Below, piece after piece: positions 1 to 9,076 of a DNA stretch of 64,000 nucleotides. A program made the position numbers and the translations under genes. Source of the stretch: JAIVJM01 sp963816985 (GTDB lineage Bacteria; Acidobacteriota; Blastocatellia; Pyrinomonadales; Pyrinomonadaceae); the NCBI GenBank assembly GCA_963816985.1, contig CAWFMF010000004.1, positions 1,922,001 through 1,986,000 on the forward strand. Direction: 5' to 3'. The notes beneath the pieces are model-generated. The model did not search any database. It was not told the DNA's origin and saw only the letters and a list, made by a program, of their open reading frames with translations. The first letter of the stretch is position 1. Each line of letters opens with the position of its first letter.

Positions 1-1066
1 TCGCCTCGACGCAGGCGAGGAAGAGCGGCGACATCGCGTCGTTCGAGAGCGTTTGCACGGCGCGCACGCCGCCCGGAGGGTTCGGGCGGATGCGGTTCTG
101 CGGCGCGGTCGAGAAGGCGATGACGTAATCGCCGCTCCCGCTCGTCGAGGGCGAGCCCGTGCGCGCGAGTCCGAGCATGGCGCGCGCCGCCAGCCGCCTG
201 AGGTTCCGCGCGTCGAGCGGCGCGTCGGTCGCGACGACGATGATGATTGAGCCGTCGGCCCTATCACTCACATCAACTCCTGAGCCCTCCGCCTTCGCGC
301 CGCGCCGCGTCTCCAAATCTTCCTTCAGATAATACTTCCCCAACTCGCGCCCCACCGGAGCGCCGTTCATCGTGAGCACGCCGCCGAAGTTGGTCTGCAC
401 GAGCACGCCGACCGTGTAGCCGCCGCGCGAGGGCGGCACGACGCGCGAAGACGTGCCGACGCCGCCCTTGAAGCCGAAGGCGACGGTTCCCGTGCCCGCG
501 CCGATGGAGCCTTCTTCGACCTCGCCGCCGCGCGCGTTCTTGAGAGCGGCGAAGACCTCCTCGCGCCCGACGTGGCGGCCACGGATGTCGTTGAGGAAGC
601 CGTCGTTCGTCTCGCCGACGACCGGGTTGACCGAGCGCACCTCTTCGTTGCCGGGGAGCGCGAGCATCCATTCGAGGAGCGCGTCCGCCGCGCGCGGGAC
701 GTTCAGCGTGTTCGTCAAAAGAATCGGCGTCTCAAGCTCTCCAAGCTCGTTGACCTGCGTGGAGCCCATCAGCTTCCCGAAGCCGTTGCCGACGAAGATC
801 GCCGCCGGGACTTTCTCCTGAAAAAGATTCCCTTCGTGCGGCAAGACGGCGGTCACGCCCGTCCGCACCGCCTCGCCTTTAATCAGCGTCGAGTGGCCGA
901 CGCGCACGCCCGCCACGTCCGTAATCGCGTTCCACTTTCCGGCGGGCAGCACGCCGACCACGAGGCCGATGTCGCGCGCCCTCGGTCGCCTTTCGTCAGT
1001 CCTTGCGGTCGGGTTCATCAGCGCCAGTGCGAGCAGCGAAGAGAGAAGCAGTTTGAGGCCGGTCAT
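1..1066 (-). CDS. P1-family (DmpA/S58) aminopeptidase, secreted, C-terminus cut by window edge
   Basis: The minus-strand frame is open from the ATG at 1066 to the window edge, so the stop lies outside. The N-terminus is a signal peptide (MTGLKLLLSSLLALAL), followed by the family opening ARDIGLVVGVLPAGKWNAIT and DVAGVRVGHST. Further on are GFKGGVGTSSR, VLVQTNFGG and ADGSIIIVVATDAPL. In DmpA-type N-terminal nucleophile hydrolases the chain cuts itself at a Gly-Ser bond, and the Ser of the DGSIII stretch matches that nucleophile. The family cleaves N-terminal residues or beta-peptides; the substrate here is unknown. An internal ATG 16 codons downstream would remove the signal peptide, so the longer start is preferred. 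Confidence 0.85.
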   Translation of the reverse strand, partial: MTGLKLLLSSLLALALMNPTARTDERRPRARDIGLVVGVLPAGKWNAITDVAGVRVGHSTLIKGEAVRTGVTAVLPHEGNLFQEKVPAAIFVGNGFGKLMGSTQVNELGELETPILLTNTLNVPRAADALLEWMLALPGNEEVRSVNPVVGETNDGFLNDIRGRHVGREEVFAALKNARGGEVEEGSIGAGTGTVAFGFKGGVGTSSRVVPPSRGGYTVGVLVQTNFGGVLTMNGAPVGRELGKYYLKEDLETRRGAKAEGSGVDVSDRADGSIIIVVATDAPLDARNLRRLAARAMLGLARTGSPSTSGSGDYVIAFSTAPQNRIRPNPPGGVRAVQTLSNDAMSPLFLACVEA

Positions 1067-1242
1067 CTATCTGTCGTTCCGTCTGCGAGTCTTTCGGCGA
1101 GCCCCTGCGCCCGTCGTTTGCCGAAAGCGGCGTGCTGCGGTTATAACTCTCGCGGCGTTTTCGGTAGAATCGGGCCGCCCCGCCCGCTCGGCGGCCCTCG
1201 AAGTCGCTTTTAACCTTCCAATCGGTCGGCGGACATTTAAGC

Positions 1243-2376
1243 ATGAAAAGCCTCTTCTCACGAACACAGTTTTTCGCCCTCTGCGTCCTGCTCTGCGCCT
1301 CGGCGTCGGCGGCCTTCGCCCAGACCAACCCGCCGCCCGCGCCGCCGCTCGTCTGGAAAGATTTTACGTCCGGGGACGGGACGTTCAAGGCGAAGTTCCC
1401 CTCGCCGCCGAAGTTCAGGGAGGCCCCCTTCAAGAAGGGGCCGGTCAACTTCGTGCGGCACGTCTACGAGGCGTCCGTCCCCGGCCTCTACACGTTCGAG
1501 CTCGACTACATGGACATGCCCGCCGGGTACAACGACCCAGACCTCTCGACCGAGGGCGGCATCACCGGCATGACGCGCTCGTTGGTCGAGAAGGGCGGTC
1601 GCGTGCTCACGAACACGCAGGTCAGGCAGGGGACGTGCGACGGGCGCGAGGCGACCGTCGCCATCCCGAACCCTTCGAAGGGCTCCGACGCCTTCGCGCA
1701 CGGGCGCATCTTCAATTCGGGACAGCGTTACTATTTTCTGGTCTTCGTGGGCGAGGTGAACTCCGAGACCACGCGGCAGGTGGGACAGGCTTTCATGGAC
1801 TCGTTCTCGATCAGGGACGGGTGCAAGGCTCCCGTCGCGCCGACGGTCGCGCCGACGGTCGCGCCCGCGCGCTCGACGGTCGAGGGCACGCGCGACGCGG
1901 CGACCGGGTGGCGGCGGATAGAGAACGTCGAGCAGGGCTTCAGCCTGCTCATGCCCGGCGCGGCGGCGCGCGTCTCCACGCAGGCGCAGGTGCAGCCCTT
2001 CGAGCTTTTCCACCACGAGTATCTGCACGAGACGCCGGACGCCGTCTATTCCGCCGAGGTCATCGGCGAATACCCCGAAGGCTTCTACAACACCGCCACC
2101 TCGTTTGAGAACCTGCTCGACTCGACCCTCTTCGCCGTCAAAAGGAACTTCGAGCCGCTCGGCTTCACCTACGGCGCGCCGCGCAAGCTCAACGTCGGCA
2201 GGTTCCCCGGTCGCGAGTACGACCTCGACAGCACACAGACCGGGCCGCGGGGCCGCATCCAAATCTACGCCACCCCGAAGCGCTCCTACGTCTTCATCTA
2301 CATCAACCGCATCAAAAAGGCGTCCGACCCAGACCTCGAACGCTACTTCTCCTCCATCCGCGTCTCGCCCAAATGA
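1243..2376 (+). CDS. secreted protein with a tandemly duplicated domain, function unknown
   Basis: This 377-residue protein starts with a clear signal peptide ending near AAFAQ. The mature part has two similar halves, about residues 35-190 and 215-377. Each opens with a WKDF/WRRIEN-type strand followed by a 'GTFKAKFPSPP' or 'GFSLLMPGAA' segment, and each ends with an 'F.DSFSIRDG' or 'YFSSIRVSPK' motif. A short repeated linker (APTVAPTVAP) separates them. The second half keeps a GRFPGREYDL motif. The fold resembles small PsbP/DUF1795-like domains, but I do not assign a family. It is divergent from the peptidase gene, with about 175 bp between them that should hold both promoters. Confidence 0.75.
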   Translation: MKSLFSRTQFFALCVLLCASASAAFAQTNPPPAPPLVWKDFTSGDGTFKAKFPSPPKFREAPFKKGPVNFVRHVYEASVPGLYTFELDYMDMPAGYNDPDLSTEGGITGMTRSLVEKGGRVLTNTQVRQGTCDGREATVAIPNPSKGSDAFAHGRIFNSGQRYYFLVFVGEVNSETTRQVGQAFMDSFSIRDGCKAPVAPTVAPTVAPARSTVEGTRDAATGWRRIENVEQGFSLLMPGAAARVSTQAQVQPFELFHHEYLHETPDAVYSAEVIGEYPEGFYNTATSFENLLDSTLFAVKRNFEPLGFTYGAPRKLNVGRFPGREYDLDSTQTGPRGRIQIYATPKRSYVFIYINRIKKASDPDLERYFSSIRVSPK

Positions 2377-2422
2377 AGTAGTGGAGGGGAGTGACGCGGG
2401 AAGGACGGAGTGCGGGTCAACT

Positions 2423-2611
2423 TCAGAGCGCGCCCTGCGCGCGGAAGCGCTCGACCTGCTGGTCAATCTTGCGGTTGGCGCGCGCGCTCAGGAGCAGCTT
2501 CGTCAGCACCGCGCCCGCGACGACGCCCGCGACGGCGACCGCCGTCAGGACGCCGACGCTCGTCACACGCCGCGCGCCGCCCTGCCTCAAAATTTTATTC
2601 TTCTTCAACAT
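2423..2611 (-). CDS. small single-span membrane protein
   Basis: A 62-residue product from the ATG at 2611 (MLKKNKIL). It has one hydrophobic segment (VGVLTAVAVAGVVAGAVLTKLLL) and a basic/polar tail ending ERFRAQGAL. An in-frame TTG at 2635 would overlap the stop of the upstream DUF2231-like gene and suggests translational coupling. A GAGG lies 13-14 nt before the ATG. No family is recognised. Confidence 0.55.
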   Translation of the reverse strand: MLKKNKILRQGGARRVTSVGVLTAVAVAGVVAGAVLTKLLLSARANRKIDQQVERFRAQGAL

Positions 2612-2631
2612 CTTCGATTCTGAATCCTCAT

Positions 2632-3141
2632 TCAATCTTTACTCGCGCCGCGCGCTTCGACGCTCGCCGGGCGGCCAGAGAGAGAGTTCGGCGCGTCCAG
2701 GTGCGCGCCGTCGTCAACGCCGACGCCGAGGCGGTCAACCAGCTCGCCGCCGAGCCAGCCCGTCGCGCCCGCGAGCGCGAAGCCCGCGAACGAGAGGACG
2801 AGCGCCAGAGTTTCGGGGCGCGCGGGCGCGTCGCGCCTCAGCCACCAGCTCGCGGCGAAGAGCAGGAGCACGATGACGTTGCCGACGCCGTGCAGCCCTC
2901 CGACCGACTTGGCGCGCGTGCCCTGCGGGATGGCGAGGTAATCAATCGTCCCGAAGGGCGCGGCGACGAGGCCGCCGATGAGCCCGGCGACGATCATGTA
3001 GTGCGCGACCGTGGCCATCGTCGCGTCGCCCCAGACCAGATAGACGATGTCGAAGATGACCGCCGTCGCCAGCAGCCCGAACGGGAAGGGGACGAGCATC
3101 TGATGAATCGGATGCCCTAAAGCCTTTGCCCTGCTCTCCAT
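2632..3141 (-). CDS. DUF2231-like multi-span membrane protein
   Basis: A 169-residue integral membrane protein with four hydrophobic spans. The N-terminal GHPIHQMLVPFPFGLLATAV is typical of DUF2231 proteins. Residues GTIDYLAIPQGTRAK and a later GATGWLGGELV loop also fit the family, some members of which bind haem or sit beside cupredoxin/oxidase genes. The start at 3141 is chosen because AGGAGG lies 8 nt upstream; an ATG 9 nt earlier is too close to it. It is probably co-transcribed with the small membrane protein downstream. Confidence 0.75.
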   Translation of the reverse strand: MESRAKALGHPIHQMLVPFPFGLLATAVIFDIVYLVWGDATMATVAHYMIVAGLIGGLVAAPFGTIDYLAIPQGTRAKSVGGLHGVGNVIVLLLFAASWWLRRDAPARPETLALVLSFAGFALAGATGWLGGELVDRLGVGVDDGAHLDAPNSLSGRPASVEARGASKD

Positions 3142-3247
3142 GCCGCGCACCTCCTTCTGGTTCTCGTGAATGCCTCAGCTTCTCTATTCTAACGCCAAAA
3201 TTATGTCCGCCGCGTGACGTTATTCTTGAAGGCTCGTTGCGACCCTC

Positions 3248-4291
3248 TCAGCCCTCCGTCTTGTCCGGCTCCGCGCGCCGCCGCCCGTTCAAGGGGAGCA
3301 GCCCGGCGAGCAGGAGCCCCGCGCCGAAGATGGCCGCGCCCGTCAGCAACGGGTGGAGCGACGCCTTCGTGTAGATGCTCGACTCGGCGACGTGGCCCTC
3401 GTAGCCGCCGCGCTCGCGCCCGTCTTCGCCCGCCGGGGAGTGGAGGCTGTCGGGCCGGTCGGCGTGCGGCGGCTCGTCCTTCTGCTGCAAGGGGATGAAG
3501 GCCGCCTCCATCACCTTGTCCATGACGCGCGGCGCGTACTCGCTCGCGAGCGAGAGGAATTTTCCTCCTCCTCCGACGTACACATCCCGCTCCGGGTGCT
3601 CGGCGCAGTGGAGGATGGCTTCGGCCACCGTCTCCGGCGCGTAGACGGGCGGCGGGTTCTCCGGCTCGGCGGGCAGGAGGTTGAGCGCGTGCTCCTTGTA
3701 GGGCGTGTCAATCGCGCTCGGCTTGATGAGCGTCACGGAGACGGGCGCGCCCTCGGCTTCGAGTTCCATGCGGAGCGCGTCGGTGTAGCCCTTGACGGCG
3801 TGCTTCGTCGCGCAGTAAGTCCCCTGCAAGGGGATGGCGCGGTCGGAGAGGACGCTGCCGATTTGGATGAGCGCGCCGCCGCGCATCCTTAAGTGCTCGA
3901 CGGCGACCTGCGTGCCGTGGACGACGCCCCAGTAGTTCGTGTCGAAGAGCCGCCGGTGGTCTTCGAGCGGCACGTCCATGATGCGCCCGTAGATGGAGAC
4001 GCCCGCGTTGTTGACCCACGTGTCGAAGCCGCCGAAGCGGCGCAGGGCTTCGTCGGCGATGCGCCGCACGTCCTCGAAGTTGCCGACATCGGCGACGACG
4101 TAGACCGCCTCGCCGCCCGCCGCGTTAATCTCTTCGGCGAGGTTGCGGAGCGCCTCTTCGTTGCGCGCCGCGAGGACGAGTCGCGCCCCGCGCCGCGCGG
4201 CCATCCGCGCCATCACCAGCCCGATCCCCGAAGAAGCGCCGGTCAAAACCAAGACCTGCTCTCCGAGCTTTTTAAGTCGCACGTTCTTCAT
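3248..4291 (-). CDS. SDR-family NAD(P)-dependent oxidoreductase with C-terminal membrane anchor
   Basis: A 347-residue classical short-chain dehydrogenase. The N-terminal cofactor motif is TGASSGIG, followed by VADVGN, then NNAG, then the active site YCATK with an upstream Ser in QIGSVLSD. Classical SDRs are about 250 residues. The extra 90 residues here hold a polar linker and a final hydrophobic stretch (LLTGAAIFGAGLLLAGLLPL), which implies membrane attachment. The substrate is unknown; closely similar proteins are often annotated as generic SDRs. It is divergent from the gene at 4558. Confidence 0.88.
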   Translation of the reverse strand: MKNVRLKKLGEQVLVLTGASSGIGLVMARMAARRGARLVLAARNEEALRNLAEEINAAGGEAVYVVADVGNFEDVRRIADEALRRFGGFDTWVNNAGVSIYGRIMDVPLEDHRRLFDTNYWGVVHGTQVAVEHLRMRGGALIQIGSVLSDRAIPLQGTYCATKHAVKGYTDALRMELEAEGAPVSVTLIKPSAIDTPYKEHALNLLPAEPENPPPVYAPETVAEAILHCAEHPERDVYVGGGGKFLSLASEYAPRVMDKVMEAAFIPLQQKDEPPHADRPDSLHSPAGEDGRERGGYEGHVAESSIYTKASLHPLLTGAAIFGAGLLLAGLLPLNGRRRAEPDKTEG

Positions 4292-4557
4292 GCCTCAACA
4301 CCTCTTGTTCTCTGCTACGCGGCAACACGCCCGTGCCGCGAAACGGGATTATGCAAAGGGGCGAACGGATGTCAGGGGAATCTTGAAGGCCAGCATAATC
4401 CCCGTCAGGTGTGCTGTAAAGACGAAGCGGCGGAATCAACTCCCGCCGCCCCGCCGTTTGGTGTAATGTGTGCGCCGGAGCAGCGAGCGTACACACACTG
4501 ATAGACGCGCGGGGGCGAAAACTGTCAACCCCGAAAGACGTCAGGAGCACGGAAGCG

Positions 4558-5199
4558 ATGTCGAAAAAGAGAGCGGGCGCGGCGGGCGAAGTCGAAGCCA
4601 CGGAGAACCCGACGAAGGCCGAGTTGCAGCGGCGCATGGAGGAGGCGCGCGACTCCATCACGGAGACGGTCTCGGAGATTAAGACGGTCGTCGCGCACCA
4701 GTACGAGGAGGTCAAAGACACCTACGAGACGGTCAAGGAGGGCGTCGGCGAGGTGCTCGACTGGCGCGAGCAGTTCGAGCGCAACCCCGTCGTCTGGGGC
4801 GCGGGCGCGGTCTCGGTCGGCATCCTCATCGGCGTCGGCCTCGCGCACCTCTTCGACGAAGAGGAAGAGACACGCGCGCGCCGTCAGTCGAAGGAGCCGA
4901 CGACGGGCGAGCGCGTCATAAGCGAGCTGACCGGGCTCGCCGACGCCGTGCTCCCGACCATCTCCGGCAAGATTAAAGAACTCTTCGGCCTCGACCTCGA
5001 CGACTACCTGCGGCGCGCGCGAGAGACGCGCCCCGCGAAGGCGGCGACAACGACGACGAAGCGGCTCGCCCCGAAGCGCGCGGCGAAGAAACGCGCGGCG
5101 AAGAAAGGCACGGCGAAGAAAGGCACGGCGGCGAAGCGTCCCGCGTCCCGCCAAAAGTCCGCCGCCAAGAAGGGCGGCGCGCGTCGCGGTCGTGACTGA
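4558..5199 (+). CDS. membrane protein with Lys/Ala-rich histone-H1-like tail (YqjD/DUF883-like body)
   Basis: A 213-residue product from the ATG at 4558 (MSKKRAGAAG). Residues about 25-85 are a charged amphipathic helix (RMEEARDSITETVSEIKTVV). A hydrophobic span follows (VVWGAGAVSVGILIGVGLAHLF), giving the helix-plus-anchor layout of DUF883/YqjD ribosome-associated inner-membrane proteins. The last 60 residues are repeats of KRAAKK/KGTAKK/AAKRP, like bacterial H1-like nucleoid proteins. One reading is that it tethers DNA or ribosomes to the membrane, which is inference. The region 4292-4557 upstream holds no gene. Confidence 0.7.
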   Translation: MSKKRAGAAGEVEATENPTKAELQRRMEEARDSITETVSEIKTVVAHQYEEVKDTYETVKEGVGEVLDWREQFERNPVVWGAGAVSVGILIGVGLAHLFDEEEETRARRQSKEPTTGERVISELTGLADAVLPTISGKIKELFGLDLDDYLRRARETRPAKAATTTTKRLAPKRAAKKRAAKKGTAKKGTAAKRPASRQKSAAKKGGARRGRD

Positions 5200-5327
5200 T
5201 GAGAGTCCTGCCCTCTCGCCTCACTCCGGCTCGCCGAGGACGCGAGGATTGCGCCGGAAGAGCCGGCGGTGCTAACTTCTGCTTACACTACTAATCTTTA
5301 AAATCCGGACGCTCAAGGGGAGGCGAA

Positions 5328-6875
5328 ATGAAAAGTGATTCTGGCGAGACTACTTCGGTCTGGATGGCGACGGCGGAGGTGTCGTCGTATACGCCGCTCG
5401 CCGGGGACGCGAGCGCGGACGTGTGCGTCGTCGGCGCGGGCATCGCCGGTTTGACGACCGCTTACCTGCTCACGCGCGAGGGCAAGTCCGTCATCGTCAT
5501 AGACGACGGCCCCCTCGCGGGCGGAGAGACTTCGCGCACGACGGCGCATCTCTCGAACGCGCTCGACGACCGCTACTACGATCTCGAACGCCTCCACGGC
5601 GAGAGCGGCGCGCGGCTCGCCGCCGAGAGCCACACGGCGGCCATTGACCTCATCGAGCAGATCATCGAAGAGGAGAAGATTGACTGCGACTTCGCGCGCC
5701 TCGACGGCTATCTCTTCGTCCCGCCGGGCGAGTCCACCGAACAGCTCGGCGAAGAGCTGAGGGCCGCCCACCGCGCCGGACTCACCGAAGTCGAGTACGT
5801 CGAGCGCGTGCCTTACGACGCTTACGACTTCGGGGCCGCGCTCCGCTTCCCTTATCAGGGACAGTTCCACATCCTCAAATATCTGAACGGCATCGCCGCC
5901 GCCATCACGCGCGCGGGCGGTCGTATCCACACCGGCACGCACGCCGAAGAGATTGAGGGCGGCGAGGGCGCGCACGTCAAAACCTCGGACGGGTTCAAGG
6001 TGAGCGCCTCGGCCATCGTCGTCGCCACCAACACGCCCGTCAACGACCTCGTGGCCATCCACACCAAGCAAGCGCCTTACCGCACCTACGTCGTCGGCGC
6101 GCGCGTCCCCTCCGGCTCCATCCCGCGAATGCTTCTGTGGGACACGCCCGACCCTTACCACTACGTCCGCTTGCAGACCGTGGAAGGCGAAGCGGGCGGC
6201 GACTCGCACGACGTGCTCATCGTCGGCGGCGAGGATCACAAGACGGGGCAGGCCGAGGACTTCGACGAACGCTTCCGCCGCCTCGAAGAGTGGGCGCGCG
6301 AGCGGTTCCCCGTGATTGAGTCGGTCGAGTTCCGCTGGTCGGGGCAGGTGATGGAGCCGGTGGACGGCCTCGCCTTCATCGGTCGCAACCCGCTCGACAG
6401 CGACAACGTCCTGATTGCGACGGGCGACTCCGGTCAGGGCATGACGCACGGCACGATTGCCGGGCGGCTCCTCACGGACTTAATCGTCGGACGAGAGAAC
6501 AAGTGGGCCGCGCTCTACGACCCGACGCGCAAAAGCCTCAAGGCGGGCGTCGAGTACGCCAAAGAGAACCTCAACGTCGCGGCGCAGTACGCCGACCACT
6601 TGACGGGCGGCGAGGTCGAATCCGAGGAAGAGGTCGCACCGGGCGCGGGCGCAATCCTCCGGCGGGGCTTGAAGAAGGTCGCGCTCTACCGCGACGAGTC
6701 GGGCACGCTCCACGAGTTCTCGGCGGTCTGCACGCACCTCGGCTGCGTCGTCGCGTGGAACGGCAAAGAGAAGACCTGGGACTGCCCCTGCCACGGCTCC
6801 CGCTTCGACTGCGCCGACGGCCACGTCGTCAACGGCCCGGCCATCAACGGCCTCTCGCCCGCCGCGGACGAGTAG
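5328..6875 (+). CDS. FAD-dependent oxidoreductase with C-terminal Rieske [2Fe-2S] domain
   Basis: A 515-residue fusion. The N-terminal dinucleotide-binding motif is VVGAGIAGLTTAYLL, and the second FAD-binding strand is IATGDSGQGMTHG near residue 370, as in DadA/glycine-oxidase-type enzymes. Residues about 435-515 are a Rieske domain with CTHLGC and CPCHGSRFD, which supply the two Cys and two His ligands, and a VNGPAINGL end. Fusions of this kind are widespread, but the substrate is not established. The start at 5328 follows AAGGGGAGG by about 6 nt. It is a single gene with no obvious operon partner. Confidence 0.9.
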   Translation: MKSDSGETTSVWMATAEVSSYTPLAGDASADVCVVGAGIAGLTTAYLLTREGKSVIVIDDGPLAGGETSRTTAHLSNALDDRYYDLERLHGESGARLAAESHTAAIDLIEQIIEEEKIDCDFARLDGYLFVPPGESTEQLGEELRAAHRAGLTEVEYVERVPYDAYDFGAALRFPYQGQFHILKYLNGIAAAITRAGGRIHTGTHAEEIEGGEGAHVKTSDGFKVSASAIVVATNTPVNDLVAIHTKQAPYRTYVVGARVPSGSIPRMLLWDTPDPYHYVRLQTVEGEAGGDSHDVLIVGGEDHKTGQAEDFDERFRRLEEWARERFPVIESVEFRWSGQVMEPVDGLAFIGRNPLDSDNVLIATGDSGQGMTHGTIAGRLLTDLIVGRENKWAALYDPTRKSLKAGVEYAKENLNVAAQYADHLTGGEVESEEEVAPGAGAILRRGLKKVALYRDESGTLHEFSAVCTHLGCVVAWNGKEKTWDCPCHGSRFDCADGHVVNGPAINGLSPAADE

Positions 6876-6933
6876 CCGCCGAGTCCGCTTAAAAGTAAAA
6901 GTCCCGGCGGCTTGCCCGCGGCTGACAAAGTTC

Positions 6934-6962
6934 TTGCTATTCAAAAATTGCGGAAGTATTAT
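6934..6962 (+). promoter_or_regulatory. putative sigma-70-type promoter for the ferritin-like/MNIO operon
   Basis: TTGCTA at 6934-6939 and TATTAT at 6957-6962 are separated by 17 bp inside an AT-rich patch, about 120 nt before the operon start. The leader also holds two copies of TCACTCATCTC (near 6975 and 7033). No Fur box or other operator was recognised. Confidence 0.35.
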
Positions 6963-7081
6963 CCGCTCCGCCGTATCACTCATCTCCGTACCGGGGTCGG
7001 GCCGGAGTACGCCGAAAGCCCCACATGACAGCCTCACTCATCTCGTAAGTCTCACTCTAGCCGGAGGCTCAAAGACGACCT

Positions 7082-9076
7082 ATGCAAATGCTAAGTTTTC
7101 AAACGCCGGAACTGAAACTGCGCGATCCCGACAACAAGGCCGCCGACCAGGCCGCCTTGCAGGCGCTGGCGCAGGCCGCCATCAACGTCGAGCTGTTCAC
7201 CATCCCCCTCTACATGGTCTCGATGTACTCCATTCAGGGGATGCACCAGATTACGAGCGCGGGGAACGACTTTTATCAGGGCCGCCTGTGGCCGGGCGCT
7301 TCGCCTTCGCCCAACCCGGCGACCGCGCCGAACCCTTCCAACGCGCTCGCCTTCAACCACTTCTTCAGCGTCTTCATTGACGAGATGCTCCACCTCCAAC
7401 TGGCCTCCAACATCGCCAAGGCTTTGGGCGTCATGCCGACCTACAACAGCCCGATGTTGCAGGACAAGAACTACGGCTGGACTTGCTACGCCGACACGAC
7501 CGTCATCCCCCACATCCTCGACTTTCAGGACTGCATCGCCCCCTACAACGAAATCACCGTGAAGTTGGACGCCTTGACGCTCGACCAGAACGCTCTCTTC
7601 CTCGCCATCGAAGAGAACGAGGACGACGCGCGCGGCATCATTGACCCGAACAAGACGGGCAACTACTTCCCCCCCGTCCCGTTCGCCGACTGGAGCGCGA
7701 ACAACACCGAGGCCGACCTCCCGATGTTCGGCACCATCGGCTGGATGTACAAGTGCCTCTGGCAGTACATGGAAATCGAGTACACCGACGGGACGAGCCT
7801 CTTCGAGATAGTCTTCAACCGGGGCACGCTGGAGCGAGACCTCTTCAACGCGAGCAGCAGTTACCACAAGCCCGAATACCCTCTGATGCCGACGATGGCT
7901 TCGGGCGAGATCAGCGTCCAGAGCGCGATGGAGAACATCCTCAACATGATCAACGCCATCACCGACCAGGGCGAAGGTCAGGACGTGGCGAAGTGGATCA
8001 GGGCACGGCGCAGGGGCTTGCTCAAGTACGCGCCGGTCGAGGGGCAGTTCCGGCCCGACGAGGACGCGCTCAATTTCGACTACCCCAACTACACCGACAC
8101 GGGCAAGCCGAACAACCCTTCGGGGGCCACCATCGCGCGGAGCAAGAACGGCGGGCTCGACCACCACGACCGCTTCTCCGAAATCAGCAAACTTTTGGAG
8201 ACGGGCAAGGTCGTCACCTGGGACATGTGGCACACGGCGAACAACAGTTGGACGCCGGAGATGCTCAAGTCGGACGGCTACGACCAGAACAAGTGGCCGC
8301 TCCCGACCGCCGAGGAGATCGCCTCCGCGCTCAACAACCTCAAGGCGGACAGCGGCGCTTACGACACCTTCAGTCAGGCCGCCGCCGGTTCAATCGCGGG
8401 CATCACGCGCGTCTTGTCCGACTTCTGGACGAACGAGACGGCCTCTTTTCCGAGCCCTTCGATGTACGGCTCCGGCGACCGCGTTTCGATCTGCTGGGCC
8501 GTCTACGGGAAGTTCCCCGACATCACGAAGGGCATCGCGGATAAGACGACGGGCGTGCTCTATCACGCCTGTCAGGGGATGGACCTCAACACTCCGGGCA
8601 AGAACATGGACTGCGCGCAGGTGGAGGTCTTCCACTCGTGCCGCGGCTCGAACGAATGCAAGGCCGAGGGCGGCTGCGGGTTCGTGCAGGTCGTGGGCCA
8701 GAGCGCGCTGTGCGGCCACAAGGTCTTGCTCGAACACCTGAGTCCGACGCCGCCTTTGAAGGGCGGCCCCAAGATTTACAGCGCGCCGTCGGACAACAAA
8801 TGCGCGACGTTCGGCGGCTGCGCCATCCCGATTTCGGCCTCGCAGCTTTACCCGCCCCCGCAGCCCAACCAAACGTCGGGGGGGATGGAGGTCATTGACT
8901 TCGTCGGCCAGACCGCCGAGCCCGAAAAGATCGGCAACCTGCAATACAAGGTCGGCGAGAAGGTCTACGACGTGGCGTGGGAAGCCTTCATCCGGGTGCT
9001 CCAACACCGGGGCGTGACCCCGCCGGAGAAGCCTTCGGACAGCGACCTGCGCATCGCGCTCCCGCCCTCCACATGA
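7082..9076 (+). CDS. ferritin-like (VioB/iminophenyl-pyruvate dimer synthase-type) protein with bufferin-like Cys-rich C-terminus
   Basis: A 664-residue protein with no signal peptide. The N-terminal part matches the ferritin-like domain of VioB/RebD-type proteins: INVELFTIPLY supplies Glu37 and FIDEMLHLQLA supplies Glu101 and His104, a di-metal helix pattern. The middle part (about 250-490) has no recognised motif. From about residue 490 there are eight Cys, at 497, 511, 520, 526, 532, 544, 574 and 580. The stretch CQG-(x7)-PGKNMDC-(x6)-HSCRG followed by NECKAEGGCG resembles the EKCYG...GKNDC...HSC pattern of DUF2282 bufferin precursors. The stop overlaps the start of the DUF692 gene, so the Cys-rich region is a likely substrate of that enzyme. 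This is inference and has not been shown. Confidence 0.75.
   Translation: MQMLSFQTPELKLRDPDNKAADQAALQALAQAAINVELFTIPLYMVSMYSIQGMHQITSAGNDFYQGRLWPGASPSPNPATAPNPSNALAFNHFFSVFIDEMLHLQLASNIAKALGVMPTYNSPMLQDKNYGWTCYADTTVIPHILDFQDCIAPYNEITVKLDALTLDQNALFLAIEENEDDARGIIDPNKTGNYFPPVPFADWSANNTEADLPMFGTIGWMYKCLWQYMEIEYTDGTSLFEIVFNRGTLERDLFNASSSYHKPEYPLMPTMASGEISVQSAMENILNMINAITDQGEGQDVAKWIRARRRGLLKYAPVEGQFRPDEDALNFDYPNYTDTGKPNNPSGATIARSKNGGLDHHDRFSEISKLLETGKVVTWDMWHTANNSWTPEMLKSDGYDQNKWPLPTAEEIASALNNLKADSGAYDTFSQAAAGSIAGITRVLSDFWTNETASFPSPSMYGSGDRVSICWAVYGKFPDITKGIADKTTGVLYHACQGMDLNTPGKNMDCAQVEVFHSCRGSNECKAEGGCGFVQVVGQSALCGHKVLLEHLSPTPPLKGGPKIYSAPSDNKCATFGGCAIPISASQLYPPPQPNQTSGGMEVIDFVGQTAEPEKIGNLQYKVGEKVYDVAWEAFIRVLQHRGVTPPEKPSDSDLRIALPPST

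Noticed and set aside
273..671. Minus-strand open frame inside the P1 peptidase gene
   Set aside because: It is in a different frame from the peptidase, which shows clear family motifs; its Arg-rich translation is typical of GC-rich shadow frames.
1258..2466. 402-codon minus-strand open frame antisense to the secreted duplicated-domain protein
   Set aside because: It is rich in Arg, Asp and Val from out-of-frame GC-rich DNA, while the plus strand has a signal peptide and repeated domains.
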